This document shows, piece by piece, positions 22,382-30,399 of a DNA stretch of 30,399 nucleotides. Made by a program: the position numbers and the translations under genes. The notes under the pieces were generated by a model that worked only from the letters and a program-made list of their open reading frames with translations, did no database searches and was not told the DNA's origin. Source of the DNA: Lachnospiraceae bacterium (GTDB lineage: Bacteria > Bacillota_A > Clostridia > Lachnospirales > Lachnospiraceae); NCBI GenBank assembly GCA_017613595.1, contig JAGADM010000058.1:1-30399 (forward strand). The letters run 5' to 3'. How positions within the stretch are numbered: position 1 is the stretch's first letter; the number at the start of each line of letters is the position of its first letter.

Positions 22382-22444
22382 ATAGCATGATCCTCTTAAT
22401 CACGGCGTAACGCAGAGACTGCAAGGGCTTCTCAGCGATCACGC

Positions 22445-22473
22445 TTTATTGGACTCTTCCATCCATAGTTCAA
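22445..22473 (-). promoter_or_regulatory. Possible promoter of the BspA-like gene
   Basis: TTGAAC (22468-22473), 17 bases, AATAAA (22445-22450) on the minus strand. The -10 is poor, and the -35 lies in the tail of the preceding terminator. Weak candidate only. Confidence 0.3.
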
Positions 22474-22519
22474 AATAACATAATGCGGAAGAAACTGCAA
22501 TACGCAATTTCTTCCGCAT
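22474..22519 (-). terminator. Terminator of the regulator-ftsEX-M23-S41 operon
   Basis: A perfect 12-bp stem, 22483-22494 with 22508-22519, followed on the minus strand by a weak T-rich tail (TATGTTATTTTG). It lies 50 bases after the S41 gene stop. Confidence 0.75.
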
Positions 22520-22568
22520 GGGTTGTCGTATCTTATACTGTTTTATGCTTCCGGATAAACACAAAGCC

Positions 22569-23789
22569 TTATTTAATCTGCGTCTTCAGGTGGTCTACGG
22601 CAGCCTGGATCTGATTGTCCTCCTCGGGCTCAATCGTCGCCTTGCCCTTCAGTTCAGGATCCAGTTCCACTTTGATATCGGGTTCGAAACCGACACCGTG
22701 AATGTTACGGCCCTTCGGCGAGAAATACTTTGAGGTCGTCACCTTGATTGCCGACCCGTCGCCGAGCGGAATCAGGGACTGCACGATTCCCTTACCGAAG
22801 CTCTTCGTTCCGACAAGCGTTGCCTTGCCGTAATCCTGCAGACAACCGGCAAACACTTCGGAAGCGCTCGCGCTGTTGCCGTTGATCATAACCGCAATCG
22901 GAACATCTACCGTCTTGTTCGAATTGGAGAAGTGCTCCTCACGGTGTCCTTCTTTGTCTTCCATATATATAAGAAGCTCGTTCTTCGGAAGGATACGGCT
23001 CAGCATGGAAACAACCGTGGTAAGCATGCCGCCGGGGTTATCACGAAGGTCTACGATCAAAGCCTTCATTCCCTGATTCGTAAGGTCATCGACAGCAGTG
23101 TTAAACTGCGATTCCGTCACTTTATCGAACTCGGTAACGGCAATGTATCCGATACTGTCCGCGAGCATCTTATACTCTACGGTAGGCGTCTGGATGTTGC
23201 CTCTCTCAACCGTAATCTCAAGGTATTCCTTGGTGTTCGGACGGTAAATCTTAATCTTTACTTTGGTTCCGGCCGGTCCTCTGACCTTCGAAACAACGGT
23301 ATCGAGATCCTGTCCGACCACATTTTCCCCGTCAATCTCCATGATGAGATCTCCGGGAAGGATTCCCGCGTTATATGCGGGACCGTCCTTGAACGGCTTT
23401 ACGAACTCGGCGTAGCCTTCCGCATTGGTCGTTACGGTCGAGCCTACACCGGCGTAGTTGCCGTCGGTCGTTTCCGAGAACTTCTTATATTCCTCCGCGG
23501 AAAAGTACACGGTATACGGATCACCGAGGCTGTTGATGAAGCCTGCATACAGCCCCTCGGTTGCTTTACCGTAATCAATGTCGCCCATGTAATACTTCTC
23601 CAGGACGCCGCGGATCATTTCAAGCTTTACGTTATATACATCTCTGTCGAGTGTCGTTACGGTTCCCGACGGCGCGTCGGTGATGTCCGACAGCTTGTTC
23701 TCATCATCCGGTACGGAGCAGGACAAGACGCCGAACGCCAGCAGACACACAAGTCCAAGCGCAACGATACGGTTCACTAACTTCGTCAT
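22569..23789 (-). CDS. S41-family C-terminal processing protease, lipoprotein
   Basis: A 406-residue serine protease of the CtpA/CtpB (tail-specific protease) family acting outside the membrane. The signal peptide ends in a lipobox (GVLSC, C24). A PDZ domain covers ~90-190, with GVGSTV and AGILPGDLIMEIDG. The catalytic core follows: the Ser-Lys dyad is S308 in NSASASEVFAGC and K333 in GTKSFGKG, exactly 25 residues apart as in the family. YVTVYFSAEE-like and NPGGMLTT segments also match. ATG 23789 is behind GAGGGG and begins 19 bases after the M23 gene. It is the last gene of the ftsEX operon, a conserved order. The likely job is trimming or regulating envelope proteins, perhaps the M23 hydrolase itself. 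Confidence 0.94.
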   Translation of the reverse strand: MTKLVNRIVALGLVCLLAFGVLSCSVPDDENKLSDITDAPSGTVTTLDRDVYNVKLEMIRGVLEKYYMGDIDYGKATEGLYAGFINSLGDPYTVYFSAEEYKKFSETTDGNYAGVGSTVTTNAEGYAEFVKPFKDGPAYNAGILPGDLIMEIDGENVVGQDLDTVVSKVRGPAGTKVKIKIYRPNTKEYLEITVERGNIQTPTVEYKMLADSIGYIAVTEFDKVTESQFNTAVDDLTNQGMKALIVDLRDNPGGMLTTVVSMLSRILPKNELLIYMEDKEGHREEHFSNSNKTVDVPIAVMINGNSASASEVFAGCLQDYGKATLVGTKSFGKGIVQSLIPLGDGSAIKVTTSKYFSPKGRNIHGVGFEPDIKVELDPELKGKATIEPEEDNQIQAAVDHLKTQIK

Positions 23790-23808
23790 GGAAGTAATCC
23801 CCTCTATT

Positions 23809-25173
23809 TTACTTAAACTTCTTCAGATAAGGAGCGGGGTCGATTGCGGTTCCGTTCTTGCAGAGCGTAAAATGCAGATGCGGCGCGGTGGAAATACCGG
23901 TACTGCCGACAAGACCGATTACCTGTCCCTGCTGAACATAATCGCCGACCTTAACCTTGATTGCCGAGAAATGCAGATATCTCGTCGAATAACCGTTTCC
24001 GTGGTCAATGTATACGTGATTGCCGCAGGAACTGTTATATCCGGCAGCGGTAACCTTACCGGCAAGAACGGCTACTACCTGCGCACCGAGTGCTCCGCCG
24101 ATATCCCATCCGGAATGGAATGAGCTTGCGCCGGGGCACGGAGGTTTTCGCGGTCCGAACAGCGATGCGGTACGATAGTCTCCCGGAAGCGGCCAGATCA
24201 TATTATTGATATTGGTTTCGCCGGTCAGCGGAACATCCTTCGCGTTCGAGTAAGTAGTGACGGTCGTATTCTTGGCAGCGTTCTGCATTGCCTTCTTACG
24301 CTCTTCCTCTTCCTTCTGCTTACGGATACGCTCCTGCTCGGCAATGTATGCCTTCTGAGCGGCTACCGCCTGCTCGTAAGACTTCTGCGCAGTTGCGAGT
24401 TCCTCGATGTATTCTTCGAGGAGCTCCTCGTACGCGCCGATCTTCTCTTCGTATTTGCCCAGAGCTTCGGTCTTCGCCTCAATGATCTGTTCGCAGTATT
24501 CCGCGTCGATACGATACATCTCGGTAGCAACCTCCATGGACTCCTTCTGCAATCCGAGGATTTCTCTGCGTGCGGCTACATCGTCTTTCATACGGCCGTA
24601 ATTAACAAGAAGGTTATGGTCGTACTCGTTGATTCTCTTGATATACTCGGAAGCGTTCAGAATATCGGCAATGCTCTTTGACTCAAGATACATCTCAAGC
24701 TGCTCGATCTGTCCGTTCTCATAAATGTAACGGATACGCTTCTTCATGGATTCGTACTGCTCCGCAAGCTGAACCTCGGCAGCCGCGAGTTCGTCGGTGG
24801 CCTGATTGAATTCTTCGGTTACACGGTCAAGCTCGGCCTGAGCGGCTTCCATCTGGAGCATTGTTTCCGCCTGCTTTTCATCGATAACCTTCAGGTATTC
24901 AAGGATATCATCGGCTTCACGCTGCAGCTGTTTCGTCTCCTGTTCAAGAGCATTCTTGCGGTCACGAAGCTCGTTACGCTTCTTCTCGGTTTCCTTAACC
25001 TTGTCGGAGTATTTGTCCTGAAGAACCGGACTTGCGCCGAGACCGGGGGCCTGAGCGTCTGCCACATTACCGAGACCCTTCACGGAAAATCCGAGAACGG
25101 CGACCGGAAGAACCAGTCCGACGGTAAAGAGCACGCCCACCGCGACAAGAAGCAGTTTCAGTCTTTTCTTCAT
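23809..25173 (-). CDS. Coiled-coil M23 peptidoglycan hydrolase, FtsEX partner (PcsB/EnvC-like)
   Basis: A 454-residue exported murein hydrolase. The N-terminus is a hydrophobic signal or anchor segment (residues ~5-30, possible cleavage after VADAQA). Residues ~55-300 are a long coiled coil rich in Glu, Gln and Lys, interrupted near residue 200. The C-terminal ~125 residues are the LytM/M23 domain with all zinc ligands: H353 and D357 in HSGWD and H434 in HLHF, with H432 as catalytic partner. GNHVYIDHGNGYSTRYLHFS also fits. An active metal site differs from EnvC, which only activates amidases. ATG 25173 follows AAAGGA. It starts 29 bases after ftsX; its coiled coil probably binds the FtsX loop so that FtsE ATP hydrolysis drives cleavage during division. 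Confidence 0.94.
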   Translation of the reverse strand: MKKRLKLLLVAVGVLFTVGLVLPVAVLGFSVKGLGNVADAQAPGLGASPVLQDKYSDKVKETEKKRNELRDRKNALEQETKQLQREADDILEYLKVIDEKQAETMLQMEAAQAELDRVTEEFNQATDELAAAEVQLAEQYESMKKRIRYIYENGQIEQLEMYLESKSIADILNASEYIKRINEYDHNLLVNYGRMKDDVAARREILGLQKESMEVATEMYRIDAEYCEQIIEAKTEALGKYEEKIGAYEELLEEYIEELATAQKSYEQAVAAQKAYIAEQERIRKQKEEEERKKAMQNAAKNTTVTTYSNAKDVPLTGETNINNMIWPLPGDYRTASLFGPRKPPCPGASSFHSGWDIGGALGAQVVAVLAGKVTAAGYNSSCGNHVYIDHGNGYSTRYLHFSAIKVKVGDYVQQGQVIGLVGSTGISTAPHLHFTLCKNGTAIDPAPYLKKFK

Positions 25174-25202
25174 ACCAAAATCCTTTCCTTTAGTGAGACA
25201 TC

Positions 25203-26117
25203 CTACAGATGACGGATCCGGCGCAGTTCCTTGTTCATCGTAAAGTAACTGCCGAGGAATCCGATTCCGATACCGATCACTGCCAGTAACGGAGAAAGAC
25301 GGGCAAAGATGTCATTTGCCGAAACCACATCCATACCGGATGCGAACAAAACGGAGAACTTGGCACCGAGCAGTTCGATTACCTTGTAGTAAACAAGATA
25401 GAGGATGCCGATCGGGATTGCCGCTCCGATGATACCGAGCGTTACACCTTCCACAACAAACGGGAAGCGGATAAAACGGTCGGTCGCACCGATCAGGTGC
25501 ATGATGGAAATCTCATTCTTACGTACCGAGACACCGACGCTGATGGTCGTGCTGATCAGGAAAAGCGCGATGATCAGGAGCAGGACAATCAGCACGCTGG
25601 AGCTTAAGCTGATGATCCGGTTGGCTCTTGTGAGCGCCTTTACGAGCTGTCTCGTGTCATTGACCTGGCGGACCTTGTGCAAATTCAGAATCGAGGACGA
25701 AAGCTTGGACTGGTCCTCCACATCCTCGAAGAACACTTCGAAGGAAGCGGAATTCTCAAGCGGGTTGTCATCGCCGAACGACTCGAGCAGCTGGGGATCG
25801 GTCAGGTAGTTCTTCTTGAAGCTTTCCCACGCATCAGATGCGGGGATGTATCTCACGCTCTTCACGCCTTCCATATCGATGATCTTCAGGCGGAGATCGT
25901 TGATCTCTTCTTCGGTCGTGCCGTCATAGAAGAAAACGGTGATGCCGACATTGGACTCGGCTTCGTGGATCATGTAGCGAAGGTTTGCCACAACGAAATA
26001 CATGATTCCGAGAAGGAACAGACAGGTGGTCATCGTCAGGACGGAGGCAAAGGAGAACATCCGGTTTCTGCGGATATTCTTAAAGCCCTGCCCGATATTA
26101 TAGAAAAAACTATCCAC
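25203..26117 (-). CDS. ftsX: Cell-division ABC permease FtsX
   Basis: The integral-membrane half of the FtsEX complex, which signals across the membrane to peptidoglycan hydrolases. The 304-residue length is typical of Gram-positive FtsX. A first membrane helix (~22-45) is followed by an extracellular domain (~50-165) that should contact the M23 partner. Three more helices lie at ~172-200, ~222-247 and ~272-295. The first residues ([19 protein letters not shown]) are characteristic. It starts with GTG 26117 inside the last codons of ftsE: the two genes overlap by eight bases, a sign of translational coupling. GGAGGA lies about 11 bases upstream. Confidence 0.96.
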   Translation of the reverse strand: MDSFFYNIGQGFKNIRRNRMFSFASVLTMTTCLFLLGIMYFVVANLRYMIHEAESNVGITVFFYDGTTEEEINDLRLKIIDMEGVKSVRYIPASDAWESFKKNYLTDPQLLESFGDDNPLENSASFEVFFEDVEDQSKLSSSILNLHKVRQVNDTRQLVKALTRANRIISLSSSVLIVLLLIIALFLISTTISVGVSVRKNEISIMHLIGATDRFIRFPFVVEGVTLGIIGAAIPIGILYLVYYKVIELLGAKFSVLFASGMDVVSANDIFARLSPLLAVIGIGIGFLGSYFTMNKELRRIRHL

Positions 26118-27366
26118 GGTTGTTGTATCCTCCTCTCTTGTCCTCTACGATGGCACCTTCCTGCAGCGCGACTACACGCTTCTGCATGCGGTTTACCACC
26201 TCGCGGTCATGGGTAACGATAACAACCGTTGTGCCGCGGCGGTTGATTTCTTCGAGAAGGGACATGATTTCATAGGAGTTCTGCGGGTCCAGGTTACCGG
26301 TCGGCTCGTCGGCGAGAATGATCATCGGGTTGTTGACCAGCGCACGAGCAATAGCCACACGCTGCTGCTCACCGCCGGAGAGTTCGTTCGGGAAGTTCTT
26401 GTACTTCTGCGATAGTCCTACGAGATGAAGCACCTTGGAAACTTCCTTCGGAATGTTTCTCTTGGAAGCTCCGACAACTCTCTGGGCAAATGCGACGTTG
26501 TCGTAAACGCTGCGGTCCGGCAGAAGGCGGAAATCCTGGAACACGATTCCGATGTTACGGCGGTACTTGGATACCTGCCGCTTACGGAGCTTCGCCAGAT
26601 TCTTGCCGGCAATCAGGATCTTGCCCGAAGAAGGAGAAATCTCTCTCATCATCAGACGGATCATAGTGGATTTACCCGATCCGCTCGGTCCTACGATAAA
26701 TACGAACTCGCCTTTCTTGATGGAAAATGAAACGTCCGTAAGCGCTACACTGTCCTCAATCTGGCCTTCGTACTCTTTATGCACATTTTCAAAAACGATA
26801 ACCGGCGTCTCGTCCGGCATGGATCCTGCAGTATCCTGCAGTTCGTCGTCCGCGCTTTCCTCTTCGGCTTCCTCGCCCGGCATCTTGAAATAGATGTCAT
26901 CGTCCCTGGCCGGCTTTTGCGCAGTTACCTCCGCGGAGTGCTCCGCTGCCGAGATAATACTGCTGAAATGATCCGTGGGAGCCGCTTCCGTCAGCTTATC
27001 GAGAGCTTCCTCTGTCTGCTCCTCTGTTTCCGCGATTGCGTCCGCAGCTTTTCCGGCTTCTTCGGCAATTTCATCGGATATCCTGTCAGCAGTCTCACCT
27101 GCTGCTTCCGCTGCTTTCTCCGCCGTATCGGCGATTACATCCGCAGCCTCATCCGCTGCTTCCGCCGCCTGTGAAACGGTCTCCGCAGCCGCTTCGGCTG
27201 CTTCGCCGGTCTTGTCTTCAACCGCTTCCGCAACCTCCGCCACAGCTTCCTTCACTTCGTCCGCTGTGTTCTCAATTGCTTCGGATACGCTGTCTGCAGC
27301 ACTCTCAACCGCAGAAACGTCATCCGCTGCCGGCTGAACCGGCAGAATGTCCTTTTCGTCCGTCAT
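26110..27366 (-). CDS. ftsE: Cell-division ATPase FtsE with long N-terminal extension
   Basis: The ATPase half of FtsEX. FtsE is normally about 230 residues; this one has 418. The ABC domain begins near residue 188 and has Walker [10 protein letters not shown] (226-234), Q-loop [10 protein letters not shown], signature LSGGEQ (329-334), Walker B IILADEPT (349-356) and H386 (VTHD). The first ~185 residues are Ala/Glu/Asp-rich without hydrophobic segments (for example [20 protein letters not shown]), predicting long acidic helices, ending in a disordered acidic part. The long form is supported by GGAGG four bases before ATG 27366 and an uninterrupted frame; an internal ATG at residue 183 has only a weak site. 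It lies 34 bases after the regulator gene, with a hairpin between. Confidence 0.93.
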   Translation of the reverse strand: MTDEKDILPVQPAADDVSAVESAADSVSEAIENTADEVKEAVAEVAEAVEDKTGEAAEAAAETVSQAAEAADEAADVIADTAEKAAEAAGETADRISDEIAEEAGKAADAIAETEEQTEEALDKLTEAAPTDHFSSIISAAEHSAEVTAQKPARDDDIYFKMPGEEAEEESADDELQDTAGSMPDETPVIVFENVHKEYEGQIEDSVALTDVSFSIKKGEFVFIVGPSGSGKSTMIRLMMREISPSSGKILIAGKNLAKLRKRQVSKYRRNIGIVFQDFRLLPDRSVYDNVAFAQRVVGASKRNIPKEVSKVLHLVGLSQKYKNFPNELSGGEQQRVAIARALVNNPMIILADEPTGNLDPQNSYEIMSLLEEINRRGTTVVIVTHDREVVNRMQKRVVALQEGAIVEDKRGGYNNRG

Positions 27367-27376
27367 TGTTCCTCCG

Positions 27377-27394
27377 CAATGCCACAGGGCATTG
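27377..27394 (-). other. Hairpin just upstream of the ftsE ribosome site
   Basis: CAATGCC/GGCATTG, a perfect 7-bp stem with a four-base loop, one base before GGAGG (27371-27375). It fills most of the gap between the regulator gene and ftsE and has no T tail, so it may set mRNA stability or translation of ftsE rather than stop transcription. Confidence 0.6.
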
Positions 27395-27400
27395 TATGTA

Positions 27401-28489
27401 CTAATTTTCCAGGCTTTCCATATACTTCATGTACTTTACGACCATCAGCGCAATCTTAAAGGTGATGGCGTCGTCAAATACACGAAGGTTCAGATTGGTG
27501 CTCCGCTGGAGTCTGTCCAGACGGTATACCAGCGTATTCCGGTGAATATACAGTTCTCTCGAAGTTTCCGATACGTTCAGGCTGTTCTCGAAGAACTTGT
27601 TGATCGTGCCGAGCGTCTCATCGTCGAAGTCGTCAGGCGAGCGGCCGTCGAATACTTCGCGGATGAACATCTTGCAGAGCGGCATCGGAAGCTGGAAGAT
27701 CAGACGTCCGATTCCGAGATTGTTGTACGCAACAACCTTCCGCTCGCTGTAGAAGATCTTGCCGACATCGAGCGCCATCTTCGCTTCCTTGTAGGAACGC
27801 GAAATGTCCTTAATCTCATTTACGATCGTACCGTATGCCACATGCACCTTGCTCATGGCCTCGGTGTTGAGGTTGTCTACGATCAGATTGGCCGTGCTCA
27901 TCAGATTGTCATACGTATCCGACTGCTTCAGCTCTTTTACGAAAATGATATTGCGTTCGTCAACCGCCGTGATAAAGTCGTGCGGATTGCCGGCGAAAAG
28001 CACGCGGACCGTCTCAAGCGCGTTCGTGTCCTTTTCCTTCTTCGTTTCGATCAGATAAACCACCCTGCGGGTATCGGTCTCAATATGCAGCTTCTTAGCC
28101 CGGTTATAAATATCCACCAGAAGCAGGTTATCGAGGAGCAGGTTTTTGATGAAGTTATCCTTGTCGAAGCGCTCCTTGTAGGCAACAAGAAGGCTCTGCA
28201 GCTGGAACGTAGCGATCTTGCCGACCATGTAGACATCATCGGACTCGCCGCGCACCAGAAGGATATACTCTAACTGATGGTCGTCGTAAACCTTGAAAAA
28301 CTGGCACTCCGAAATCACCTGGCTGTCCGCCGGGGAATCGGCAAATGCGGCAACGGTCACCTCATATTCATCCGTATTGTTCATCGTGGACGCAAGAGGC
28401 TTTCCCTCCGTATCCATTACGCAAAAGTCCACGCGGGTGATCGACTTCATTCCGTCAATCGTATTCTGAAGGATTTGGTTTGAAATCAT
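27401..28489 (-). CDS. CdaR/PucR-type transcriptional regulator
   Basis: A 362-residue cytoplasmic regulator. The C-terminal ~60 residues form the PucR/CdaR helix-turn-helix (HTH_30): FFENSLNVSETSRELYIHRNTLVYRLDRLQ, with the invariant HRNT-x-YRL core. The middle (~120-260) resembles the GGDEF-like domain of CdaR/PucR proteins. The N-terminal ~110 residues (FCVMDTEGKPLAST) look like a PAS-like or diacid-recognition sensor. Family members respond to small metabolites (sugar diacids, purine catabolites, amino acids), but the ligand here is unknown. ATG 28489 has a modest AAAGG site. It has a clear promoter at 28590-28618 and no terminator before ftsE, so it is probably the first gene of the ftsEX operon. 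It might be autoregulatory, which would couple division genes to a metabolic signal. Confidence 0.88.
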   Translation of the reverse strand: MISNQILQNTIDGMKSITRVDFCVMDTEGKPLASTMNNTDEYEVTVAAFADSPADSQVISECQFFKVYDDHQLEYILLVRGESDDVYMVGKIATFQLQSLLVAYKERFDKDNFIKNLLLDNLLLVDIYNRAKKLHIETDTRRVVYLIETKKEKDTNALETVRVLFAGNPHDFITAVDERNIIFVKELKQSDTYDNLMSTANLIVDNLNTEAMSKVHVAYGTIVNEIKDISRSYKEAKMALDVGKIFYSERKVVAYNNLGIGRLIFQLPMPLCKMFIREVFDGRSPDDFDDETLGTINKFFENSLNVSETSRELYIHRNTLVYRLDRLQRSTNLNLRVFDDAITFKIALMVVKYMKYMESLEN

Positions 28490-28589
28490 GAGGTTACCGA
28501 ACCTTTCTCCTGTATCAGGTTAATTCTGTAAAACTGTACTGCTCCGCGGGCCCGGAATAATCCTTTTCAGCCCAAATAAACCTATTGTT

Positions 28590-28618
28590 ATTCTAACATT
28601 TCAGACTTTTTAAGGCAA
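28590..28618 (-). promoter_or_regulatory. Promoter of the regulator-ftsEX operon
   Basis: TTGCCT (28613-28618), 17-base spacer, TAGAAT (28590-28595) on the minus strand, about 100 bases before ATG 28489. Confidence 0.7.
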
Positions 28619-28683
28619 GCCAAAAATGCTTGTGTGACACAATTATTAAAGAATCTTCACGGAATGAACACATTTTCAAAAAA

Positions 28684-30042
28684 TCACTCCGAATACCACT
28701 GTTTGCGTTCGGTCGGTATGGTGTATTCGTCCGTTGACTGACTCGGCAAACCGAGCTTCTTCCGCTCCGTGAAGCTGACGGTGTCAGCCTCCGGATAATC
28801 GGCAATCTCCCAGTAGTGCTGCGTCCGGGTCATGTAGTCCGCGGTCACGTTAAAATAGGACCAATCGACGGCTCCGCTTCCGTCCCACCCCCAGCACGGA
28901 TCAACGTAATACCAGTAGGGTCCGAGTTTGATCATGTTCCAGCCGTGAGCTTCTCTCTCCCGGAAGGCCGTTCCGTCTACGTCGATAACTTCGAGTCCGA
29001 TCGCGGTGCAGAGAAGGCGGAACGATGTCGAATAGCCGGTACAGATCCCCTCGCCGCCGAAGAACGCGCCGTACGGGTTGTCGGAGTTCAGTTTCTGACC
29101 TTGCAAAGAATAATGATCATAGTCATAATTCACGTGTTCCACGATATACTGATAGATCTTCTTCTCGGCCTCCTCCGAGTCCATCATCTTACCCGCAAAG
29201 AGCTCTATCAACACTTTTCTACAATAGTCGTATAGCCGCAGATCCTGCGGGTCCGTGAGCATATTGCGGTTGTGTGTACGAAGTGCCGTTACGAGGTCGG
29301 GATTGAAGCCGCTTTCGTATTTGCCGCGGTAATAAACCGTGTACAAATCCGAAACATCCTGTCCAGGTTCGGAGGTCGGTTCGATGATCGGGCCGATAAC
29401 CGGCTCACCGGTAGGCTCCGGCGAAGGACTCGGCGTCGGCGTGGGTGTCGGCGTGGCGGTTCCGGTCGGATCGGCTTTATACTTCGCCTTGCCGGTTCTC
29501 AGAACCTCCTCAATCGTCTCAATGGCAGACTCGGGGTCATCGCATACAAGGAAGATAATATAACGGTCATACGACATGAACTTGGCGTTCTTCAGCTTTT
29601 TGACCTGCTCCGGCGCATACCCAGTAAAGGTTTCGATACGGTCCTCTACACGAAAACGGTACATTTCGAGAACCTTATCGCGGTAGTGCTCATCGGGAAC
29701 AACCGCTACCGCTATCTCGTCCGCGTTGGCGGTCGCGCTGCCGATATACTGGAAATCCGAAACCATCCCGCTTCCCGAAAAATTCTTCACGTTATAGCAG
29801 ATCTCAAAATAGGCGTCACGGTCTTCGGGTTCGAGAAGGTCGAACATTTCAATAGAACCGCTTGCGAAATCCTTCTGGCTTTCCCGGATGGACATCGCGA
29901 GATCATATGCCGATACGTCTTTATAATTCTGCTTTTCTCTCTTATCGCCTTTGCCGTTGTCCTTGCCGCAGGCAGTTGTTGTCAAAAGTAAAATGATTGA
30001 AAGGGCCAGTGCTGCCGCCCTCTTAAATGGGATACTGAACAT
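28684..30042 (-). CDS. Lipoprotein with transglutaminase-like domain
   Basis: A 452-residue surface lipoprotein of unknown substrate. The signal peptide ends in LLLTTTAC (C25; the -3 residue is Thr, slightly atypical). Residues ~35-180 form an unassigned N-terminal domain. A Thr/Pro/Ser/Glu linker (TPTPTPTPSPSPEPTGEP) lies near 195-230. The C-terminal half is a transglutaminase/protease-like fold with the full triad: C334 in EGICTGYSTSF, H366 in EAHGWNMI and D381 in YYVDPCW. Such bacterial proteins often cleave or remodel proteins or peptidoglycan peptides rather than crosslink. I chose ATG 30042 (GAGGAG seven bases upstream), not a GTG five codons earlier inside that site. No clear promoter or terminator flanks it. 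It is not cotranscribed with the regulator at 27401-28489 if the promoter at 28590 is real. Confidence 0.88.
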   Translation of the reverse strand: MFSIPFKRAAALALSIILLLTTTACGKDNGKGDKREKQNYKDVSAYDLAMSIRESQKDFASGSIEMFDLLEPEDRDAYFEICYNVKNFSGSGMVSDFQYIGSATANADEIAVAVVPDEHYRDKVLEMYRFRVEDRIETFTGYAPEQVKKLKNAKFMSYDRYIIFLVCDDPESAIETIEEVLRTGKAKYKADPTGTATPTPTPTPSPSPEPTGEPVIGPIIEPTSEPGQDVSDLYTVYYRGKYESGFNPDLVTALRTHNRNMLTDPQDLRLYDYCRKVLIELFAGKMMDSEEAEKKIYQYIVEHVNYDYDHYSLQGQKLNSDNPYGAFFGGEGICTGYSTSFRLLCTAIGLEVIDVDGTAFREREAHGWNMIKLGPYWYYVDPCWGWDGSGAVDWSYFNVTADYMTRTQHYWEIADYPEADTVSFTERKKLGLPSQSTDEYTIPTERKQWYSE

Positions 30043-30118
30043 AGTATTTCTCCTCACACAATATTATTACATTTCCGGCCGGAATCCCCCATTCCGCCCG
30101 TTTGTTCTTACATAACAC

Positions 30119-30143
30119 AAGCCTGCCGATGATCGGCAGGCTT
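30119..30143 (-). terminator. Probable terminator of the sugar ABC ATPase gene
   Basis: AAGCCTGCCGAT and ATCGGCAGGCTT form a perfect 12-bp inverted repeat 25 bases after the ATPase stop. There is no proper T run on either strand, so it may work poorly or serve as a 3' stability hairpin. Confidence 0.55.
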
Positions 30144-30167
30144 GCGGAAAAATATCCGGTTAATCGA

Positions 30168-30399
30168 TTAGTGAGTGATGATCTGCTCGGTTTCCTTATC
30201 GAAGATATGCATCTTAGCAAGGTCCATAGCGATCGTGATGGTGTCGCCCGGTCTAGCGGTCGTACGAGGATCAACACGAGCGGTGATATCGTAATCATCA
30301 ACGGAGAAGTACAGGAATACTTCTGCGCCGAGAAGCTCGTATACACGTACGGTAGCTGCGAAGGAAGCTTCCGGATGAGCCATGATGAAGTCTTCGTTA
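30168..30399 (-). CDS. C-terminal end of an MsmK/UgpC-type sugar ABC transporter ATPase (partial)
   Basis: Only the last ~77 codons are in the window; the ATPase core lies beyond the right edge. The visible part, MAHPEASFAATVRVYELLGA then EVFLYF and ARVDPRTTARPGDTITIAMD, ending MHIFDKETEQIITH, is the TOBE/OB-fold regulatory domain of the MalK/MsmK/UgpC group. These are shared cytoplasmic ATPases that power several binding-protein-dependent oligosaccharide importers. The ATG at 30383 is internal to the gene, not its start, since the frame is open to the edge and the preceding residues NEDFI fit the family. It could supply ATP for uptake of the disaccharides cleaved by the GH94 enzyme, an inference from function only. 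Confidence 0.9.
   Translation of the reverse strand, partial: NEDFIMAHPEASFAATVRVYELLGAEVFLYFSVDDYDITARVDPRTTARPGDTITIAMDLAKMHIFDKETEQIITH

Noticed and set aside
30058..30118. Promoter for the transglutaminase lipoprotein
   Set aside because: TAATAT-like -10 sequences are present but no acceptable -35 lies at 16-18 bases.

Overview
The window looks like chromosomal DNA of a Gram-positive anaerobe of the Clostridia, most likely a Lachnospiraceae-type gut or rumen organism. The reasons are the greA-lysS pair, the ftsE-ftsX-M23-S41 order, a GH94 phosphorylase, lipoproteins with Thr/Pro/Glu linkers, BspA-like and choice-of-anchor A surface proteins, strong AGGAGG ribosome sites and canonical TTGACA/TATAAT promoters. 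Almost every gene is on the minus strand; the one clear exception is a small gene at 9374-9859. I see no phage, insertion sequence, CRISPR array or rRNA. The assignment is by inspection only.

Left part (1-9.2 kb, minus strand, listed by rising coordinate): the start of a small SpoVG-like protein cut by the edge; lysS and greA with their own promoter and terminator; an AraC-type response regulator; a GH94 (cellobiose-type) phosphorylase as its own unit; a YjjG-type HAD phosphatase behind a repeat-tailed lipoprotein amidase; and tRNA-Gln(CTG) with its own promoter and terminator.

Middle (9.3-13.1 kb): the plus-strand gene for a small membrane-anchored amphipathic protein, then an operon of an ACT-domain protein, homoserine dehydrogenase and a COG3635 phosphomutase-like protein. 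In this position the last is a good candidate for a non-orthologous homoserine kinase.

Accessory surface block (13.1-22.4 kb): two tandem, paralogous two-gene cassettes, each with its own promoter and terminator. Each encodes a ~940-960 residue secreted choice-of-anchor A protein with a Cna_B-like segment and no visible anchor, followed by a 41-45 codon gene for a cysteine-free acidic peptide. The two peptides are related (shared core DVIT-x-S-x-WN). A secreted BspA-like leucine-rich-repeat protein with a degenerate CAP domain follows. The paired large protein and mini-protein is the least explained system here.

Right part (22.4-30.4 kb): one probable five-gene operon, transcribed as CdaR/PucR-type regulator, ftsE, ftsX, M23 hydrolase, S41 protease. 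It couples a cell-division ABC system to peptidoglycan cleavage; FtsE carries an unusual ~185-residue Ala/Glu-rich extension. A transglutaminase-like lipoprotein and the 3' end of an MsmK/UgpC-type sugar ABC ATPase finish the window.
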